Shown here piece after piece: positions 42,384 to 50,859 of a stretch of 64,000 bases of DNA. Under the pieces are notes generated by a model, which worked only from the letters and a program-made list of their open reading frames with translations, made no database searches and was not told where the DNA came from. This DNA is from Pseudarthrobacter enclensis. GTDB taxonomy: Bacteria > Actinomycetota > Actinomycetes > Actinomycetales > Micrococcaceae. The position numbers and the translations under genes were made by a program. The first letter of the stretch is position 1. Each line of letters begins with the position of its first letter. Where the stretch lies: assembly GCF_030811655.1 (NCBI RefSeq), contig NZ_JAUSRE010000001.1, positions 62,001 to 126,000 on the forward strand, read 5' to 3'.

Positions 42384-45119
42384 ATGTCAATCGAGCCACT
42401 CAGCTGGGGACGTGGGTCAACACCTCACGGTGACGTGCTGCCCACGCCCCCCTCCACGGCGCCGGAGGGCCAGCAATGGTCCATGCCTGCTCGAAGCGTC
42501 AACCTCGACGCCGTCCGCACCGCCCTGACCAGCCAGGATTCACTGGGCGTCGTCATCACCGGAGCCAGGGGAGTGGGGAAGTCCTCCCTTGCCCGCGCCG
42601 CAGTGGCGGACCTCGGTCCCAACATTTGGTCCCTGCAGCTGCGCAGCGGCCCTGCCGGGTCCACCACGCCCTACGGTTGCCTTTCATTCCTGTTGGCAAG
42701 GCTGCCGCAGGCTTACATGGGGTCGCCCACGGCCATCCTTCGCGGCATCACGTCGTTGATCCGCAGCGACGCCGCGGGCAGGCCCTGCATCATTACCCTG
42801 GACACGTCTGCCAGCATCGACGACATGAGTGCGGGGGTGCTGCTGAACGTCCTGCTGACCGGTACGGCAAAGATCGTCGCGGTCGCGCCCAACTCCAGCG
42901 ACCTGCCGGCGGATTTCCACTGGCTGTTGACGGACCGGAAGCTGACCGAAGTACGGCTGAGCAACCTCAACGAACTCCAAACGCGGCAGGTCCTGCTGTC
43001 CCTCCTGGGGCACCGCGTAGCTTCCTCGCTGGTCAGCACCTACCACCAGATGGTGGGCGGGAATCCCTTGCTGCTCAAAGCCCTGGTCACAGAACAGCAG
43101 CTCTCCGGCAACCTGGTCCTGTCGGACTCTGTCTGGACACTGCGGGACAAGGTGGTGCTGGACGGCGCAGCGAGCCTGGATGACATCGTCCGCTCCCGCT
43201 GGTCACGGGAAACACCCGAAACCCGGGAAGTCATCGAGATGCTCTCCTGCGCACGGCGGGTGGAACTGGCCAGCCTTACCGCCATCTATGGTTCGGATGT
43301 CATTGCCGACATGGAGGACGGCGGCCTGCTGGAGATCGACGATTCCGAATATCGTTGGGTGTCGCTGCGGGAGAAATACATCGGGGACGTCGTCAGGACC
43401 TGGCTGAGTATTTCGCGCCGTCATGAACTCCGCAGTATGTTGCTTGGTGGCGAGGAGCCGGACCCGGCGTTCATGACCGTGGAAGAACTGATGTCCTTCG
43501 CCGCCTGGACCCACGAGTGCGAGGCCGAACTGAGCCCGCCGCTGGCGCTCGCGGCCGCCCAGGCAGCGGTCCAGCTCTTCGACCCCCGTTTTGCCCTGGC
43601 CTACGCCGGCATGCTTCAGCGGTCGGACGCCCAGTGGGCGTCCGCGCAACGGCAAAAAGCTGCCGCGTATCTCCAGCTGGACATGCCGGTCCAGGCGCTG
43701 TCCGCCCTGGAAGACATCTCCCAGCCCGAGCTCCAGGCCCTCGACCCCGACGAGTACGCCCAGGTGGTCGCCGCGAAGGCGCGGGTGATGCTCTCCATTC
43801 CGGAACGGGCGGCCCGGGTCCCGGGGCTCCTGGCGGACGCGCGCGAACACCTGGACCCGGCAGCCCGGCATTCCTCCTGGCCCGAGCCCGCCTCGGTGGC
43901 TGCCAACCGCATCGCGTTGAGCGAATTCGAGTACCGTGCCCACGCCGGTGACTTTGCAGCCATGATCCCGGCGCTCGAGCAGGCGGCCGATCCTGACGCC
44001 AACCCTGACACCGCGTTCCGGATCCAGGCCGCGATCATCCTGATGGGCGCCCTTGCGTTGACGGGACGCGAAATGGACGCCCTTGGCCTCATGCGCCAGT
44101 TGGGGGGTCAACTCACCGATGCCTCGCACATCGTGGGCCTGCGGGAGCGCTACACAAGGGAGGCTTACGTCGTTCTGCTCATGGCCGGCCAGTGGCGGCG
44201 CTGCATCGACCTCCTCAGCCCCTTCAGCTCCGGCCAGCTGCACCGGCTTCCGTACCGCAGCGCGGCCACCGAACTCGCGGCCGGCGTCGCCTTCGCTTTT
44301 TCCGGCCGTGGCGAGGCCGCCTTGGAGCCCTTGATTTCCGCCACTGCCCAGTTGGAGCTGCAGCCGGTCCAGTCCGCGCTGCGCACAGCGTATGCAGCCA
44401 CGGCGTTGGCCTACGCCCAGACGGGCAATGCGGCCATGGCCCGCAAACACCTCGCCAAACTGCAACGGATGCCAGGCCGCTCGGGGTTCGTCACGGAATG
44501 CATCGTCGATTTCTGCGCCCTCGTCGCCGGGCGCTGGCTGGGGGATGCGGAGGCTGTCGCGGGATTGAAGCAGGCAGCCCGTCGGAACCTGGAAGCGGGA
44601 AGGTACACGGTGGCAGGCATCTCACTGCTGGCGGCAACCGTGAACGGGAGCGACGCCGACTTCCGGCTTCTCGAGGAGATTGCTGGCCACCGGCAGGGCC
44701 CGCTGGCCGAAGTCTCCCGACTGATCGCCGTCGGAAGCAGGACGAAGGACGCCAAGTCCCTCCTGGCAGGCGGCGAACTCGCTGCCACGTTGGAACTCGA
44801 CGCCGTCGAGGCCAGGTGCATGGCGTTGGCCGTGGACTTCGCCCGCCAGGACGGGGACGCCCTTTCGGCGAGGACCGCACAGGCGAGGCTTGACATCCTG
44901 GCGGCCACCGTGGCCAACCTCCCCATCGTGCCCAGCAGCGGAAGCCCGCTCCTGACCAGCCGGGAGCGGCAGATTGCCCGGATGGCCGGACGTGGAGCAT
45001 CCAACCGGGACATCGCCATGGAGATGGGGGTTTCCGTCCGCACCGTCGAAGGCCACCTATACCAGGTCTTCACCAAGCTTGGCGTGACTTCAAGGGGTGA
45101 TCTGACTGGACTCGTCTAA
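42384..45119 (+). CDS. Large AAA/LuxR-type (LAL) transcriptional regulator, first of a pair
   Basis: 911 residues: N-terminal AAA domain, a long helical (TPR-like) middle and a C-terminal LuxR HTH (LTSRERQIARMAGRGASNRDIAMEMGVSVRTVEGHLYQVFTKLGV). Walker A is intact (VITGARGVGKSSLARAA, near residue 60). The Walker B region reads IITLDTSASIDD where its neighbour has AVDDAHHLDD, so the second acidic residue is lost and ATP hydrolysis may be weak. ATG 42384 has AGGGGAA 6 nt upstream; ATG 42360 is an alternative. What it controls is unknown. The second LuxR gene follows at once, and sufS-sufU lie beyond a structured gap. Confidence 0.9.
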   Translation: MSIEPLSWGRGSTPHGDVLPTPPSTAPEGQQWSMPARSVNLDAVRTALTSQDSLGVVITGARGVGKSSLARAAVADLGPNIWSLQLRSGPAGSTTPYGCLSFLLARLPQAYMGSPTAILRGITSLIRSDAAGRPCIITLDTSASIDDMSAGVLLNVLLTGTAKIVAVAPNSSDLPADFHWLLTDRKLTEVRLSNLNELQTRQVLLSLLGHRVASSLVSTYHQMVGGNPLLLKALVTEQQLSGNLVLSDSVWTLRDKVVLDGAASLDDIVRSRWSRETPETREVIEMLSCARRVELASLTAIYGSDVIADMEDGGLLEIDDSEYRWVSLREKYIGDVVRTWLSISRRHELRSMLLGGEEPDPAFMTVEELMSFAAWTHECEAELSPPLALAAAQAAVQLFDPRFALAYAGMLQRSDAQWASAQRQKAAAYLQLDMPVQALSALEDISQPELQALDPDEYAQVVAAKARVMLSIPERAARVPGLLADAREHLDPAARHSSWPEPASVAANRIALSEFEYRAHAGDFAAMIPALEQAADPDANPDTAFRIQAAIILMGALALTGREMDALGLMRQLGGQLTDASHIVGLRERYTREAYVVLLMAGQWRRCIDLLSPFSSGQLHRLPYRSAATELAAGVAFAFSGRGEAALEPLISATAQLELQPVQSALRTAYAATALAYAQTGNAAMARKHLAKLQRMPGRSGFVTECIVDFCALVAGRWLGDAEAVAGLKQAARRNLEAGRYTVAGISLLAATVNGSDADFRLLEEIAGHRQGPLAEVSRLIAVGSRTKDAKSLLAGGELAATLELDAVEARCMALAVDFARQDGDALSARTAQARLDILAATVANLPIVPSSGSPLLTSRERQIARMAGRGASNRDIAMEMGVSVRTVEGHLYQVFTKLGVTSRGDLTGLV

Positions 45120-45171
45120 CGGCCACAGGCCTTCGTCCCCACACCGGCTCCTGACCGGCCGCCGTGAGCCG

Positions 45172-47763
45172 GTGGACCGCATCTGCGCAATGCTTGGGGC
45201 CGGAACCCACCACGCTGTGTTCATCATGGCCGGCCCCGGCATTGGAAAGTCGGCGGTGACTGACGCGGTGACGGACCGCCTTGCAGGGAACATGACCATT
45301 CTGCGCATCCATGCCAGTTCGGCCCTGGCCGGCGTCCCGTTCGGTGTCCTGACTCCTTACACGGGGGAACTCACGGCGGAGGAATCCGTCTCGCCCGTGG
45401 CTGTGCTCCGGTCGATGTGGTCATACTTTGAGAAGTTGAAGGCCGGCAACGGGACGGCAGTGCTGCTTGCCGTGGACGATGCCCACCACCTGGACGATGC
45501 TTCGGCCGGCGTGCTGGCTGAAGTGATTTCGGCCGGCTGGGCAACGGTGGTGGCGGCCGCCCGTCCCCGCCCAGGCCTGCCCCAGCCGCTTGACCAGCTT
45601 TGGTACGACGGCCTGGCCGAACGGGTGGACCTGCGCCCCCTCAACCGGGAACAGGTTGAGGAGGTCCTGGAACACGCTCTCGACGGGACGGTCCCCGGCG
45701 CAACGGTGGACGCCATCTGGAACGCCTCGGGTGGCAATCCACGGATCCTTGATGCCCTGCTCCACGATTCAGCGGAGGCAGGCGTCCTTGCAAAGCGCAA
45801 CGGAATCTGGATGCTCCTGGGCGCGCTGCCCTCCGACGGGGCACGGCTGGCAGCGGTGGTTGCCAAAGACCACCTCCGGCGACGGCCCGAGGAACAGGAA
45901 GCGCTGAAGCTCATTGCCCTGGCCGGCCCGGTGGGCAGGAAAGTCATCGAAGACATCAGCGGTGCAGCAGTGGTCCGCTCACTCCTGGACCAGCAGATGA
46001 TCGTCGAAGCGCCGGGCGTTCCGGCCGAGCTTTCCATGTGGAACGGCCTCTTTGCCGGGGCCATCAGGAATACCGTGTCGGTCTCCCGCAGCCTTCAACT
46101 GCTGGAAAAGGTCAAAGCGCACCAGGACCCGGCCCTGCTGCAGGGGGAAGGGCGGCTGCGGTCCGTGGAGTGGGCCCTTGAGTGCGGCGTCCGGGTCAGT
46201 GATGAGGAGATGCTGGCGGCGGCAAAAGAAGCGCTGTTCAGGTTCCGCAACCAGAGCGCGCGGACCATTGCGGCGCGGATCCACCTGCCCGCGTTGGTTC
46301 CGCTTGCCCAGGCGATCCAGGCCCGCGCCTTCTACAATGAAGGCGCTTACCACCAGGCCGCTGCCCTCCTCGATGAATGTTGGCTTCCGCTGGCCGACGA
46401 CGCCCAGGGGCCCGCCGTGCTGTTGCTCCGGGTCTCCGCGCACCAGGGCGTCGGGCACCCCCTGGATATGGTTGCCGGGGACGTCGAAAAGCACATCGTG
46501 CCCGGCGGCGACGCCGAAAAGAGCTGGCAGGAAGAGCTCCTGCACCTGCTTCATCTGGGGGCCGAGGTGAACGTCCAGGCGCTGGGTGACGAAGTGGAGG
46601 CCGTGCGCACGCGCCCGCCGGCACTCGGGGCAGAACCCCTCCGCGCCCTGGCCGAGGGTCTCCTGGCCCATGCCCTTGCCGCAGCGGGGCGGCCGGTCCA
46701 GGGACTTGAGGCGGCCCTGTTGGCTGCTTCGGAGCTGCCCCCGCTGGAAGACAGCCTGTTCTTCTTCCCGGAGTTCGTGCTGGGACGGCTCGTCTCCGAT
46801 TACCTCGCCATGGGTGAATGGGAGTCGGCAGAGCGGGAAATCAACCACTACGCGGCCGGCCATGCACAGGGCGCGGCCACCTTCAATGGCAGCCTCCAAC
46901 TGCTCCAGGGCTACTCGCTGCTGCGGCAGGGCAGGATGGAGCGCGCCTACCAGGTCCTGCTGCCCGCCGTCGAAGCGCTCAGGCTGAATGACCCGCTGCA
47001 CCTGTATCGCTTTGGCGCCGCCCTGGGCTTCTACGCCGCGGCACGGCTCGGAGATTCCGAGCAGGCAAAACGCCTGGAACAGGATCACAAGGATGCCGAT
47101 ACCGGCTGGCCTGCGCATGATCTTCCCGCTGAAGCCTACGTGGCAGCGGCCGGCGAATATCTGGCCCGTGACGGCAAGGGCCTGGCGGCCCTGCAGACGT
47201 TGATGACCACCACGGAGGCCTCCGCCAGGAGCGGAAACCTCCTGGAAGTCCTGGCCATGTGCTGGGACCTCGGGGACCCTTCGGTGGTTCCCATGGTCCA
47301 GGCAGTGGCCAGGGAAGTGGAAGGCCGGTGGGCTGAGTCAATGCTGACGCTGGCCACCGCATGGGAAAACGCCGACGGCGACACTCTCATGGCGACGGCT
47401 GCCTCGCTGGAGGAGGCAGGCTTTGCCAACCTGGCCCGGGAGGCCTACGCGCGTGCGAGCACCGTACTGGAGCAGGCCGGCGAACGCCGCCGGTCGCGGC
47501 AGGCGGTTGCCCAGCGGGAGAAGTGCGACCACGAACTCGGTGAGCGCTTCCGTGAAGGACGCTTCATAGCGGCGGCACCCACCATCCGGCTCACCCGCCG
47601 GGAACAGGACATCGTTGAACTGGCCGTGCAGGGCCTCACCGACAGGGAGATTGCGCAGCGGCTGATGGTGTCGGTCCGGACGGTTGAAGGCCACCTGTAC
47701 CGCACCTACGTCAAGCTCGGCGTCCGCAGCCGCGACGAACTGGAATCGGCACTCCCCAAGTAG
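45172..47763 (+). CDS. Large AAA/LuxR-type (LAL) transcriptional regulator, second of a pair
   Basis: 863 residues from GTG 45172: AAA domain with Walker A FIMAGPGIGKSAV and canonical Walker B VLLAVDDAHHLDD, a TPR-like middle, and C-terminal HTH LTRREQDIVELAVQGLTDREIAQRLMVSVRTVEGHLYRTYVKLGV. The GTG start leaves only 18 residues before Walker A and cuts off LLTGRREPVDRI, which looks like part of the domain. The frame is open from a CTG at 45106 that has GGTGATC, a seven-base match to the 16S anti-Shine-Dalgarno, 3 nt upstream and overlaps the previous gene; that start would give 885 residues. Clearly a paralogue of the preceding regulator. Confidence 0.9.
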   Translation: MDRICAMLGAGTHHAVFIMAGPGIGKSAVTDAVTDRLAGNMTILRIHASSALAGVPFGVLTPYTGELTAEESVSPVAVLRSMWSYFEKLKAGNGTAVLLAVDDAHHLDDASAGVLAEVISAGWATVVAAARPRPGLPQPLDQLWYDGLAERVDLRPLNREQVEEVLEHALDGTVPGATVDAIWNASGGNPRILDALLHDSAEAGVLAKRNGIWMLLGALPSDGARLAAVVAKDHLRRRPEEQEALKLIALAGPVGRKVIEDISGAAVVRSLLDQQMIVEAPGVPAELSMWNGLFAGAIRNTVSVSRSLQLLEKVKAHQDPALLQGEGRLRSVEWALECGVRVSDEEMLAAAKEALFRFRNQSARTIAARIHLPALVPLAQAIQARAFYNEGAYHQAAALLDECWLPLADDAQGPAVLLLRVSAHQGVGHPLDMVAGDVEKHIVPGGDAEKSWQEELLHLLHLGAEVNVQALGDEVEAVRTRPPALGAEPLRALAEGLLAHALAAAGRPVQGLEAALLAASELPPLEDSLFFFPEFVLGRLVSDYLAMGEWESAEREINHYAAGHAQGAATFNGSLQLLQGYSLLRQGRMERAYQVLLPAVEALRLNDPLHLYRFGAALGFYAAARLGDSEQAKRLEQDHKDADTGWPAHDLPAEAYVAAAGEYLARDGKGLAALQTLMTTTEASARSGNLLEVLAMCWDLGDPSVVPMVQAVAREVEGRWAESMLTLATAWENADGDTLMATAASLEEAGFANLAREAYARASTVLEQAGERRRSRQAVAQREKCDHELGERFREGRFIAAAPTIRLTRREQDIVELAVQGLTDREIAQRLMVSVRTVEGHLYRTYVKLGVRSRDELESALPK

Positions 47764-47903
47764 GCGCTTCCCAAAGCAAGCCGCCCAGGCGCCCGGCGCC
47801 TGGTTTCCGCGTGCGCCCCCGCAGCGGAAGCGTCCTGAACCGCCGGCCCCGGGTCTTACAGCGCGTAGGAGCACCGAGGGCTAGTAGTACGGGCGGGAGG
47901 AAT

Positions 47904-47940
47904 CGAGTACTCCCTACTCGTGTACGGGAGGGCACTCCCG
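47904..47940. repeat. Two adjacent inverted repeats downstream of the LuxR pair
   Basis: CGAGTA-ctccc-TACTCG (47904-47920) and CGGGAG-ggca-CTCCCG (47925-47940), both perfect 6-bp dyads and 4 bp apart. Paired symmetric sites like these suit a dimeric or tetrameric HTH regulator. Confidence 0.5.
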
Positions 47941-48050
47941 GATTTACTTAAGGAGGCAAAGCAAAGCGGCAGGCTGGAGGCCGCAGAGCAGCCACACGGA
48001 CACATTGAGGCCCTTTCAATTTTCCGGTCCCCGCGGACCGGGCATGGACG

Positions 48051-48109
48051 GGGCCGGCGACGTCAGAGTCTTCTGAGACCGAGACTCTCCCCCCAGCCGT
48101 CGCCGGCCC
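48051..48109. repeat. Large two-tier hairpin
   Basis: GGGCCGGCGACG / CGTCGCCGGCCC (12 bp, perfect) encloses AGAGTCT / AGACTCT (7 bp, perfect; 48065-48071 and 48082-48088). TCTGCTCCCTC follows. It could be a terminator or the body of a small RNA. Confidence 0.6.
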
Positions 48110-48137
48110 TCTGCTCCCTCGGCTGAAGCCCGGGGCA

Positions 48138-48174
48138 GCGGTGGCGGCTACCCCTCCGGGGCGGCCGCCACCGC
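48138..48174. repeat. Hairpin about 50 nt upstream of sufS
   Basis: GCGGTGGCGGC / GCCGCCACCGC (11 bp, perfect) with an inner CCCC/GGGG pairing. It may terminate upstream transcription or lie in the sufS leader. Confidence 0.55.
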
Positions 48175-48224
48175 CGTGTGTGGGACAATTGGATGTCAGA
48201 CATTGGCAGCCCAAGGAGTTCGTT

Positions 48225-49550
48225 TTGGCCGTAGTATCAACGCCAGCCACACTGGAACGCGCCGTACCTGCCATTGACAACGCCGAGGTGCTGCGCATCA
48301 GGAACGACTTCCCGGTCCTCAACCAACTGGTCAACGGACAGCCGCTGGTCTACCTCGACTCCGGCGCCACGTCCCAGAACCCGGCCAGCGTCATCGAGGC
48401 CGAACAGGAATTCTACGAACAGCGCAACGCCGCGGTTCATCGGGGAGCCCACCATCTTGCAGTCGAGGCTACCGAGGCCTTCGAAGATGCCCGGCAGACG
48501 ATTGCCGACTTCATTGGTGCGGACTACGAGGAAACCATCTGGACATCCAACGCCACGGAAGGACTGAACCTCCTCTCCTACGCGCTGTCCAATGCCGGTT
48601 TGTGGGCAGCCCAGGGTCGCGGTGACCGGGGGCTCAAGGAACTGGCGCTGAACCCGGGCGACGAGATCGTGGTGACCGAGATGGAACACCACGCCAACCT
48701 CATTCCCTGGCAGGAACTGGCGTTCCGCACCGGGGCGACGCTCCGGTACATCCCCATCGCAGACGACGGCAGCCTCCGCATGGACCAGGCCGCGGCGATC
48801 ATCGGCGCCCGCACCAAGGTCCTGGCCTTCACGCACGCGTCAAACGTCCTTGGCATCATCAACCCCGTGACGGAACTGACAGCCCTGGGCCACAGCGCAG
48901 GAGCCCTGGTGGTCCTGGACGCCTGCCAGTCCGCACCGCATCTGCCCCTGAACGTCAAGGAACTCGGCGTGGACTTCGCAGTCTTCTCCGGCCACAAAAT
49001 GCTGGCTCCCACCGGAATCGGCGTGCTCTACGGACGGCAGGAGCTACTGGACATCCTGCCGCCGTTCCTGACCGGCGGATCAATGATCACCACCGTCACC
49101 ATGGAGCGGGCCGAGTACCTTCCGGCGCCGCAACGCTTCGAAGCCGGCACCCAGCGGATTTCCCAGGCGGTGGCCATGGCAGCCGCCGCCAACTACCTCA
49201 CCGAGACCGGACTGGAGCGCATCCACGCATGGGAGGCCGAACTGGGCCAGCGCATGGTGTCCGGACTCGAAAGCATTCCCGGCATCAGGGTCCTCGGCCC
49301 GGCCGCGGGAAAAGAGCGGATCGGCCTGGCCGCGTTCGACGTCGAGGGCGTCCACGCACACGACGTGGGGCAGTTCCTGGACTCCCGCGGAATCGCCGTC
49401 CGTGTGGGTCACCACTGCGCCCAACCCCTGCACCGGCGGCTCGGACTGACGGCCACTACCCGGGCCAGCGCCTACCTCTACAACACCACGGACGACGTGG
49501 ACCGCTTCCTCGAAGCCGTGGCCGGCGTCCGGGCCTACTTCCGCGCGTAG
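48225..49550 (+). CDS. sufS: Cysteine desulfurase SufS
   Basis: PLP enzyme that takes sulfur from cysteine for Fe-S cluster assembly. The 441-residue protein has VYLDSGATSQNPASVIEAE, NAAVHRGAHHLAVEAT, NATEGLNLL, VTEMEHHANLIPWQ, the PLP lysine in FSGHKMLAPTGIGVLYG and the active-site cysteine in RVGHHCAQPLHRRLG. The start is TTG 48225, with AAGGAG 8 nt upstream; the frame is open further but no better start exists. sufU follows 23 nt later; the sufBCD genes are not in the window. Confidence 0.96.
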   Translation: MAVVSTPATLERAVPAIDNAEVLRIRNDFPVLNQLVNGQPLVYLDSGATSQNPASVIEAEQEFYEQRNAAVHRGAHHLAVEATEAFEDARQTIADFIGADYEETIWTSNATEGLNLLSYALSNAGLWAAQGRGDRGLKELALNPGDEIVVTEMEHHANLIPWQELAFRTGATLRYIPIADDGSLRMDQAAAIIGARTKVLAFTHASNVLGIINPVTELTALGHSAGALVVLDACQSAPHLPLNVKELGVDFAVFSGHKMLAPTGIGVLYGRQELLDILPPFLTGGSMITTVTMERAEYLPAPQRFEAGTQRISQAVAMAAAANYLTETGLERIHAWEAELGQRMVSGLESIPGIRVLGPAAGKERIGLAAFDVEGVHAHDVGQFLDSRGIAVRVGHHCAQPLHRRLGLTATTRASAYLYNTTDDVDRFLEAVAGVRAYFRA

Positions 49551-49573
49551 CGGAGAAGACGAAAGGTAGCACC

Positions 49574-50023
49574 ATGAGCCTCGACCAGCTGTACCAGCAG
49601 ATCATCCTGGATCATTCCAAGGCCCGCCACGGCAGCGGCCTCGCCGGGACGGAAGCGCCCCAGGGCACATCAACGGGGCAGTCGCACCAGCTCAACCCGG
49701 TGTGCGGGGACGAAGTGACCCTTCGGCTCGCGGTGCAGGACGGCAAAGTGGCGCAGATCGCCTGGGACGGGGCGGGCTGCTCCATCTCCATGGCCTCCGC
49801 CTCCGTCCTCACCGACCTTGCCCAGGGCATGACCGTGGCCGAACTGCATGAGGTTATCGACAGCTTCCGGGAGGTGCTCCGCTCGCGCGGCAAGGTCCAT
49901 GCCGATCCCGAGCTGCTGGGAGATGCCGCCGCGTTCGAGGGAGTGGCCCGGTATGCCGCGAGGGTCAAGTGCGCCATGATTTCCTGGGTGGCCGCCGAAG
50001 ACGCCCTCAACCAGGCCGCCTGA
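49574..50023 (+). CDS. sufU: Fe-S cluster assembly sulfur-transfer protein SufU
   Basis: Zinc-containing sulfur acceptor that activates SufS in Gram-positives. The 149-residue product shows QLYQQIILDHSKARHGSGL, the three cysteine ligands in NPVCGDEV, GAGCSISMAS and VKCAMISW, and the roughly 20-residue insertion (about 100-120) that separates SufU from IscU. ATG 49574 follows AAAGG. Paired with sufS. Confidence 0.96.
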   Translation: MSLDQLYQQIILDHSKARHGSGLAGTEAPQGTSTGQSHQLNPVCGDEVTLRLAVQDGKVAQIAWDGAGCSISMASASVLTDLAQGMTVAELHEVIDSFREVLRSRGKVHADPELLGDAAAFEGVARYAARVKCAMISWVAAEDALNQAA

Positions 50024-50038
50024 GCCCGAAACGCAAGC

Positions 50039-50076
50039 AGCCCGGGCCTTCATCCAGCAGGAGGAAGGCCCGGGCT
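50039..50076. terminator. Bidirectional terminator after sufU
   Basis: AGCCCGGGCCTTC / GAAGGCCCGGGCT, a perfect 13-bp stem with a 12-nt loop, followed by TTTTCTG. It separates sufU from the convergent gene at 50093. Confidence 0.88.
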
Positions 50077-50092
50077 TTTCTGTCAGTTTCCG

Positions 50093-50314
50093 TCAGCCGA
50101 TCAGGCCGAGGACGCCGATCACAGCGGTAGCGAGTCCCAGCACCATGGAGATGCTGACCAGCACCACATGGACGGTCAGGAATTTTGTTGCCTTTCCGGC
50201 CGCATCGCGGGCGCGGGGATCCTTCATCACCCGGCGCAGGAACTGCGGCCAGACCACCAGGGACCAGATGCCGGCCACGATCAGGACCAGGGCGGCGAAG
50301 ACGGGAAGCTGCAC
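50093..50314 (-). CDS. SCO4848-family small membrane protein
   Basis: 73 residues with two membrane helices (VFAALVLIVAGIWSLVVWPQF and VHVVLVSISMVLGLATAVIGVLG) joined by a basic loop RRVMKDPRARDAAGKATKF. The W-x2-FL, KDP and VH landmarks fit the actinobacterial SCO4848 family, of unknown function. It lies 3 nt downstream of the DUF2505 stop on the same strand. Confidence 0.75.
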   Translation of the reverse strand: MQLPVFAALVLIVAGIWSLVVWPQFLRRVMKDPRARDAAGKATKFLTVHVVLVSISMVLGLATAVIGVLGLIG

Positions 50315-50317
50315 GGG

Positions 50318-50815
50318 TTAGTGGCTTTCCAGCCAGGCCTGTGCCTGTGCGGCCTGCAGGTTCAGTGCCTTGGCCACCATGGGCTCCGCGGCGTCGGCGA
50401 TCTTGCCGCCGAGGAACGGAACGGAGGACTTTACGGCGCCCTCAAGCTCCACCCGGGTTCCGCCGGCGTCGGCCACCAGCCGCTGCACGGCGGTGACGTC
50501 CACCGGGGCCCCGGCGATCTTCAGGGAGATGTTGCTCTGGCGCGAGCCGTCTGCCGCGGGTGCTTCCCAGTTTTCCACCTGGGTCACCTTGAGGTGCTCA
50601 CCCACGAATTTGCGGGCGATTTCCGGCAGTCGGGTGGTGGGAAGCGTGCGCACGGAGGTGGCGTTGAACGCACCTGCAATGTCGCCGTCCACGGTGAAGG
50701 ATTCCAGGCTGCCGCCCACCAGCTGGCTGACGTGGCGCTGGAAATCCTCGTTCACCAGCACAGCGGCCACGCTGTCAACGGAATGCGGAAGGGTGGTGGT
50801 TGCGCTCAGCGCCAT
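50318..50815 (-). CDS. DUF2505 domain-containing protein
   Basis: 165 residues covering an entire DUF2505 domain (ALSATTTLPHSVDSVAAVL at the start; VPFLGGKIADAAEPMVAKAL near the end). The family has a START/Bet v1-like fold that probably binds a hydrophobic ligand; no function is established. ATG 50815 follows AGGAGG closely. Transcribed with the SCO4848-type gene, and 44 nt after the SDR gene stop. Confidence 0.9.
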   Translation of the reverse strand: MALSATTTLPHSVDSVAAVLVNEDFQRHVSQLVGGSLESFTVDGDIAGAFNATSVRTLPTTRLPEIARKFVGEHLKVTQVENWEAPAADGSRQSNISLKIAGAPVDVTAVQRLVADAGGTRVELEGAVKSSVPFLGGKIADAAEPMVAKALNLQAAQAQAWLESH

Positions 50816-50859
50816 GGGTCCTCCTGGGACGTGGGGAAAGGATTTACGCCTCCAACATC

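Larger units (their letters stand above)
47764..48224. other. Non-coding structured region between the LuxR pair and sufS
   Basis: About 460 bp without a convincing gene. It holds four dyads listed separately, two GTACGGG direct repeats (47888 and 47923), and TTAAGGAGG (47947-47955) with no start codon at usable distance. A 68-codon frame at 47920-48126 has no recognisable family. Candidate contents are the target operators of the LuxR pair, a small RNA, or the sufS promoter. Confidence 0.5.

Noticed and set aside
47920..48126. 68-codon ORF after the LuxR pair
   Set aside because: No ribosome site, no family resemblance, and it runs through the perfect hairpins, which is better explained as non-coding structure.
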